Origin: Waddliaceae bacterium
Lineage (GTDB): Bacteria; Chlamydiota; Chlamydiia; Chlamydiales; GCA-2709385
Assembly (NCBI GenBank): GCA_002709385.1
Contig: PAQS01000047.1
Span: forward strand, 1-64,000
Length of the DNA: 64,000 bases
Direction of reading: 5' to 3'
Under the pieces are notes generated by a model. The model searched no databases, was not told the DNA's origin, and saw nothing but the letters and a program-made list of their open reading frames with translations. The first letter of the stretch is position 1. Every line of letters starts with the position of its first letter. A program made the translations under genes and the position numbers. Below are positions 60,545-64,000 of the stretch, in pieces.

Positions 60545-61376
60545 CGAAACAATGAAACAAATCGAAAGCGCGCAAAATCCTGAGGTCAAAGCTCTAGTCA
60601 AATTACGTAAACGTCGCGACCGTGATCAAAGTGGTCTTTTTCTTATTGAGGGCTACCGAGAACTTTTACGCGCTGTAGAAAATGATTTCCCGATTCAAAA
60701 GCTTTATATTTGCCCAGAGCTTTTTCTTGGCTCTAATGAAGGGGAACTAATTCGCAACATTCGTTCAAAAGGAACTGAAATCATACAATGCAGTCCAAAA
60801 GCGTTTGAAAAAGTTTCTTATCGAGATAGACCAGATGGCTTAATTGGTATCGCTCCTCAAATTGAAAGAAAACTCACAGATTTAGAAGCTCTTTTTAAAG
60901 AAAAAGATTCTCCTCTTCTCGTTGTGGCGGAAGCAATTGAAAAACCAGGAAATTTAGGAACAATATTGCGCAGTTCAGATGCTGTAGGAGTTGATGGAGT
61001 ATTGGTTTGCGATCGTTGCACAGATATTCACAATCCCAATGTTGTCCGTGCTAGTGTAGGAACTCTATTTACTGTACCGGTTTTAGAAAGTGACGGAGAT
61101 GAAACACTTGCTTATTTACGTGAAAATGGCGTGAAAATTTTAGCTGCTACACCAGATGGGGATACTCTTTATACAGAAACAGATCTTACAGGTCCTCTCG
61201 CAATAGCTTTAGGAACAGAGCAGCTAGGTCTATCAGATAAATGGATGGAACAAGCTGATTTGCGTGTGAGAATCCCTATGCAGGGATGTGCAGATTCACT
61301 TAATGTAGCCATGGCTAGCACGGCTCTCTTATTTGAAGCAGCCCGCCAACGGAGAGAAAAAGCAAAAGAAGCATGA
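60537..61376 (+). CDS. SpoU/TrmH family RNA 2'-O-methyltransferase
   Basis: This 279-residue protein has an N-terminal substrate-binding domain (VKALVKLRKRRDRDQSGLFLIEGYRELL) and the SPOUT knot: motif 1 NLGTILRSSDAVG, motif 2 IALGTEQLGLS and motif 3 IPMQGCADSLNVAMASTALL. It methylates rRNA or tRNA ribose. ATG 60537 has GGAG six bases upstream and overlaps the upstream gene. It ends in ATGA overlap with the pseudouridine synthase gene. Confidence 0.92.
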   Translation: MDNETMKQIESAQNPEVKALVKLRKRRDRDQSGLFLIEGYRELLRAVENDFPIQKLYICPELFLGSNEGELIRNIRSKGTEIIQCSPKAFEKVSYRDRPDGLIGIAPQIERKLTDLEALFKEKDSPLLVVAEAIEKPGNLGTILRSSDAVGVDGVLVCDRCTDIHNPNVVRASVGTLFTVPVLESDGDETLAYLRENGVKILAATPDGDTLYTETDLTGPLAIALGTEQLGLSDKWMEQADLRVRIPMQGCADSLNVAMASTALLFEAARQRREKAKEA

Positions 61377-62050
61377 AAGAGCCGGAAGTTTTATACAGCG
61401 ATAACCACCTTTTAATTATATCGAAGCCGGCTAACTATCTTTCTCAGCCTGATCCTCAAGGAAATCGCGAGAATGCAGAAGATTGGGCAAAGCTTTGGGT
61501 AAAAAAAGACAGTGGTAAAAGCGGAAACGTTTTTCTGCACCTTGCACATCGTCTAGATCGACCTGTAAGTGGTATTTTGCTTTGCGCTAAAACTAGTAAA
61601 GCTCTTTCTCGTTTGCATGCGCAACAGCGGTCGAAAAAAATCAAAAAAACATACTATGCTCTGGTGTCTGGATCACCAAAGCAAGAGTCTGGTATTCTTG
61701 AAAACGATTGGGTGAAAAAAGAGTTTCATGCAGAGATTTCTCCTCGAGGCACCTCGAAAAATCCACAAGCTAAAGCCTGTAGTTTGGCTTATGAAGTCGT
61801 TAGAAAAAATCAAAAAAATACTCTTTTGCGAGTACATCTAGTTACAGGACGCTATCATCAAATTAGAGCACAATTAGCAGCAATTTCTTGTCCCATTGTA
61901 GGTGATCAAAAATATGGCTCTAAAGTGCAATTTCAACGGCAAGAAATCGCTCTCCATCATGGAGAACTTAGTCTAGTACATCCTACCACAAATGAAATGA
62001 TCACAATAAAAGCAGAACTTCCTTATTCATTCGAACTGCTTTCTTCTTGA
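61373..62050 (+). CDS. RluA-family pseudouridine synthase
   Basis: This 225-residue protein has the catalytic motif HRLDRPVSGILLCAK with Asp near 63 and a C-terminal GRYHQIRAQLA motif. There is no S4 domain, so it is a short, RluA/TruC-like version modifying rRNA or tRNA. The start is coupled to the methyltransferase gene, and the 3' end overlaps the next convergent gene by 28 bases. Confidence 0.92.
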   Translation: MKEPEVLYSDNHLLIISKPANYLSQPDPQGNRENAEDWAKLWVKKDSGKSGNVFLHLAHRLDRPVSGILLCAKTSKALSRLHAQQRSKKIKKTYYALVSGSPKQESGILENDWVKKEFHAEISPRGTSKNPQAKACSLAYEVVRKNQKNTLLRVHLVTGRYHQIRAQLAAISCPIVGDQKYGSKVQFQRQEIALHHGELSLVHPTTNEMITIKAELPYSFELLSS

Positions 62051-63252
62051 TCAGTATCTTGCATATCGTTTGGTGGAACTTTAGCCATGACTAGAGCAAG
62101 AGCTTCAAATTGTCCAATGACTCTTTCTAACTCTGATTTTACTCTAGCTAAGTCTTTACGCTCTGCATAGTATGGTGAATTTACGAGCTCCAAGAGGTTT
62201 CTAAATGGAGCTTGTAAATACCCTATTTCGATGAGTTTATTTGCTCTAAACTGTTCTTCTGATAGGTGTTGTAGTGCAAAAATAAGACCTAAACAAGGAT
62301 CAATCACATCAATTTCCTGATCTTGGTCAATATTCTGTATGATACCTTTCAAGGTTTCTTCAATCGCACAAGATCCTTGTAGAGCAAGATCTTTAGAACC
62401 TTCATGAAAAGCCGTTTCAGTAAGCTTGCCAAGAATCTGTGGAGTAGTTACTGCTAATCTCGGGTCAATGAGTGTTAGCTCAATGGTCAATTTAGCGAAA
62501 ATACGAAGAATAAAACTACAAATCGTATCCATACCATCAGCTAAGGCTTGAAGGAAAATAAGTTCAAGCCTTTGCATAATATACAAAAGTGTGAAGTTAA
62601 TTTTTTCTTCTAGAGCTTCAGGGTCACTATTTCGTAGTAAACTAGTCTCTTGATGCTCTACATAGTAAAGCGTCAATTTGTATATGTTATCTATACATTC
62701 TTTAGAATAAGAAAGTTCTCCTCGGCGCAAAGATTTGATCGCTATTTCGCTTAAAGCATCAATCCAAGGATAAGCTTTATCAATATTCCAGCTTTTAATC
62801 GCTTTTTTTCCTTCTGTTTCAACCGCATTTAGTACGAAGTATGGGTCATTGTAAGCATGGGTTTTTTTCATGTAACGAAGTAAGCGATCGATCGAAAAAC
62901 CGAAAAAAATTAACCAAGTACAAAAAAGATAAGATGGGTTAATGGATGGAATCTGTATAGGATTAAGAGCTACAAATAAAGAAAAAAGAGGGAAAAAAGT
63001 GTAGCACAGCTGTAGAAAAAAGGAGTGGATTTCTTGATGGTAGTAGCTGGCTATTACCGGACTATATTGCTTTACTTGCTTATAATTAGCTTTTTTTTGT
63101 TTGCTGATAAGCCATGGAAATAAAAGAAAAATCCCAGCTCCACCAAGTAACACAACTAAACTTGTATCGGGAAAAACAAACGTATCTTTGTAAGCAATTT
63201 CTTGCCAGAGAAGTAAAATACTTAAGCAAATTGAAAGCAGCGTAGCTAACAT
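62023..63252 (-). CDS. Membrane protein of unknown function
   Basis: This 409-residue protein has four predicted transmembrane helices in the first 130 residues (about 2-18, 30-50, 78-96 and 104-120) and then an all-helical soluble domain of about 280 residues with an acidic Ser/Asn-rich tail (DTDQEESSSNE). No family is recognised. It may be specific to this bacterial group. It converges on the pseudouridine synthase gene with overlapping 3' ends. Confidence 0.8.
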   Translation of the reverse strand: MLATLLSICLSILLLWQEIAYKDTFVFPDTSLVVLLGGAGIFLLFPWLISKQKKANYKQVKQYSPVIASYYHQEIHSFFLQLCYTFFPLFSLFVALNPIQIPSINPSYLFCTWLIFFGFSIDRLLRYMKKTHAYNDPYFVLNAVETEGKKAIKSWNIDKAYPWIDALSEIAIKSLRRGELSYSKECIDNIYKLTLYYVEHQETSLLRNSDPEALEEKINFTLLYIMQRLELIFLQALADGMDTICSFILRIFAKLTIELTLIDPRLAVTTPQILGKLTETAFHEGSKDLALQGSCAIEETLKGIIQNIDQDQEIDVIDPCLGLIFALQHLSEEQFRANKLIEIGYLQAPFRNLLELVNSPYYAERKDLARVKSELERVIGQFEALALVMAKVPPNDMQDTDQEESSSNE

Positions 63253-63335
63253 CCGTCATTCCTCCTGTTTTTCTATTTATACCCTAACATAGGGAGGAAC
63301 TAGGGAGTTAGCTTTTTAATTAACTTAGAGACTTT

Positions 63336-63386
63336 CTCTGAATTAAAAATATTATAGATTCGAAAGTTCTTATTTTTAATTCAGAG
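63336..63386. terminator. Perfect 16-bp hairpin after the thioredoxin-like gene
   Basis: CTCTGAATTAAAAATA (63336-63351) is matched exactly by TATTTTTAATTCAGAG (63371-63386), with a 19-base loop. It lies ten bases beyond the stop of the leftward thioredoxin-like gene and before the membrane-protein gene. It is AT-rich without a long T tract, so it is terminator-like but could also be a processing signal. Confidence 0.65.
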
Positions 63387-63396
63387 GGGGAAGCAA

Positions 63397-63978
63397 TCAA
63401 ACTAAATCACATGCGTCGCCTGGCATCCAGTGAGCATCTTTACCTTCCCATTTGACATTGCAACCGATAGGGTTTGTTCTAGGAATACTGATTGGGTTTC
63501 CTGCACAAGCCTCAGCCAAAACGCGATCTAAATCATTTACTGTAATCTTTGTATGATCGCGAGGGGAGTCAACAGCCCGACCTGTATAGATCAACTTACG
63601 ATCTTTATTGAAGACGTAAAAATGAGGGGTTCGTAGTGCTCCATAAGCCCGCGCAATATCTTGTGACTCATCATAAAGATAAACCCAAGGAAATTTCTCT
63701 TCTTCCATTCTCGCAACCATATGCTCGAAAGAATCTTCTGCATAAGTATTTTTGCTATTACTATTAATCGCTATAAATTTAACACCTTGATTTGCAAAAA
63801 GCTCAGCTGTTTTTCTAGTGATTTCATCCGATCCTATGACATAAGGACAGTGGTTGCAGGTGAAGAAAATTACAAGAATAGGAAATTGAGCGAAGTCGCT
63901 TAACTCATAATTTTTCCCATCGGTAGCTTTTAGTGAAAATTTAGGTGCAGAGTCACTAATTTCAAGAGTAAATGGCAT
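63397..63978 (-). CDS. Thioredoxin-fold (AhpC/TSA-like) protein
   Basis: This 193-residue protein has the peroxiredoxin/TlpA-like opening ([20 protein letters not shown]), the active-site motif [10 protein letters not shown] (Cys-x-x-Cys) and [10 protein letters not shown]. The cis-Pro segment is [12 protein letters not shown]. It belongs to the group of redox proteins found widely beside peroxiredoxins. It is cytoplasmic, since no signal peptide is seen. The roles considered are disulfide reductase or peroxide reductase. Confidence 0.9.
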   Translation of the reverse strand: MPFTLEISDSAPKFSLKATDGKNYELSDFAQFPILVIFFTCNHCPYVIGSDEITRKTAELFANQGVKFIAINSNSKNTYAEDSFEHMVARMEEEKFPWVYLYDESQDIARAYGALRTPHFYVFNKDRKLIYTGRAVDSPRDHTKITVNDLDRVLAEACAGNPISIPRTNPIGCNVKWEGKDAHWMPGDACDLV

Positions 63979-64000
63979 AAAAAAAATCCTATTTCTTTAA

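Overview
The window holds a nearly complete prophage set into what looks like the chromosome of a member of the Chlamydiota, probably an amoeba- or arthropod-associated lineage rather than Chlamydia itself. The host call rests on the right-hand third. Riboflavin synthase, nrdR, lspA, a class I rRNA-type methyltransferase and a SpoU/TrmH methyltransferase lie close together there, as they do in the CT403-CT408 block of Chlamydia trachomatis (recalled, not searched). The base composition is low in GC throughout.

Layout. (1) 1-2777: the 3' end of a CopA-type copper ATPase, translationally coupled to a multicopper oxidase that carries an extra C-terminal outer-membrane barrel-like region. (2) 2797-4949: a leftward integration cassette of a DUF2924 protein, a large serine recombinase and a separately encoded recombinase-tail HTH protein. 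(3) 5228-8303: a LexA-like repressor behind a promoter that contains a palindromic operator, followed by two unrecognised genes, the second frameshifted. (4) 8286-14635: a leftward early operon with a sigma-like factor, a Sak4-like ATPase, a DUF669-like protein, a free-standing splice-dead Hint/LAGLIDADG protein, a Cas4/RecB-like nuclease and a primase-helicase. (5) 14663-15288: a non-coding hub with about 14 TTTCC/GGAAA motifs, a likely origin or operator array. (6) 15289-41766: the rightward late region, with a RuvC-like nuclease, a ParB-methyltransferase fusion, a lambda-type head (Nu1, A, W, B, C, D, E, FII-like, Z), a P2-type baseplate and contractile tail (V, PAAR, W, J, I, fibres, FI, FII, E/E', T, U, X, D) and a lysis cassette (endolysin, holin, nested Rz/Rz1).

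The prophage combines a lambda-like head, a P2-like contractile tail, a large serine recombinase with DUF2924, a sigma factor and a ParB-methyltransferase. From memory this matches the layout of Wolbachia phage WO and related endosymbiont phages, so this may be a WO-type phage in a chlamydial genome. No frame-destroying lesion is seen in the head or tail genes except an in-frame TAG that splits a DUF4815-like tail protein. The expected -1 slippery site of the gpE/E' tail chaperone is intact.

(7) 41996-46979: a CecR/YbhGFSR-like export operon (TetR regulator, lipoprotein adaptor, ABC ATPase, ABC-2 permease, NodT-type outer-membrane factor) behind a perfect 16-bp palindrome. (8) 47000-51133: a small resistance/detoxification cluster with a MepB-like protein, an ABC exporter, a MarR regulator broken by an 11-base G/C homopolymer (possible phase switch), an NTF2-like remnant and a RibD/DHFR-like reductase. 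Dispersed repeats occur here. (9) 51187-63978: ordinary chromosome with a phosphodiesterase/nuclease-fold protein, an MBL-fold hydrolase, riboflavin synthase, a secreted cyclophilin, a PLP dehydratase, NrdR, LspA, CinA, RNA-modification enzymes, an unknown membrane protein and a thioredoxin-fold protein.

No tRNA, rRNA or CRISPR array was recognised. All family names come from motif recognition by eye; no database search was run.
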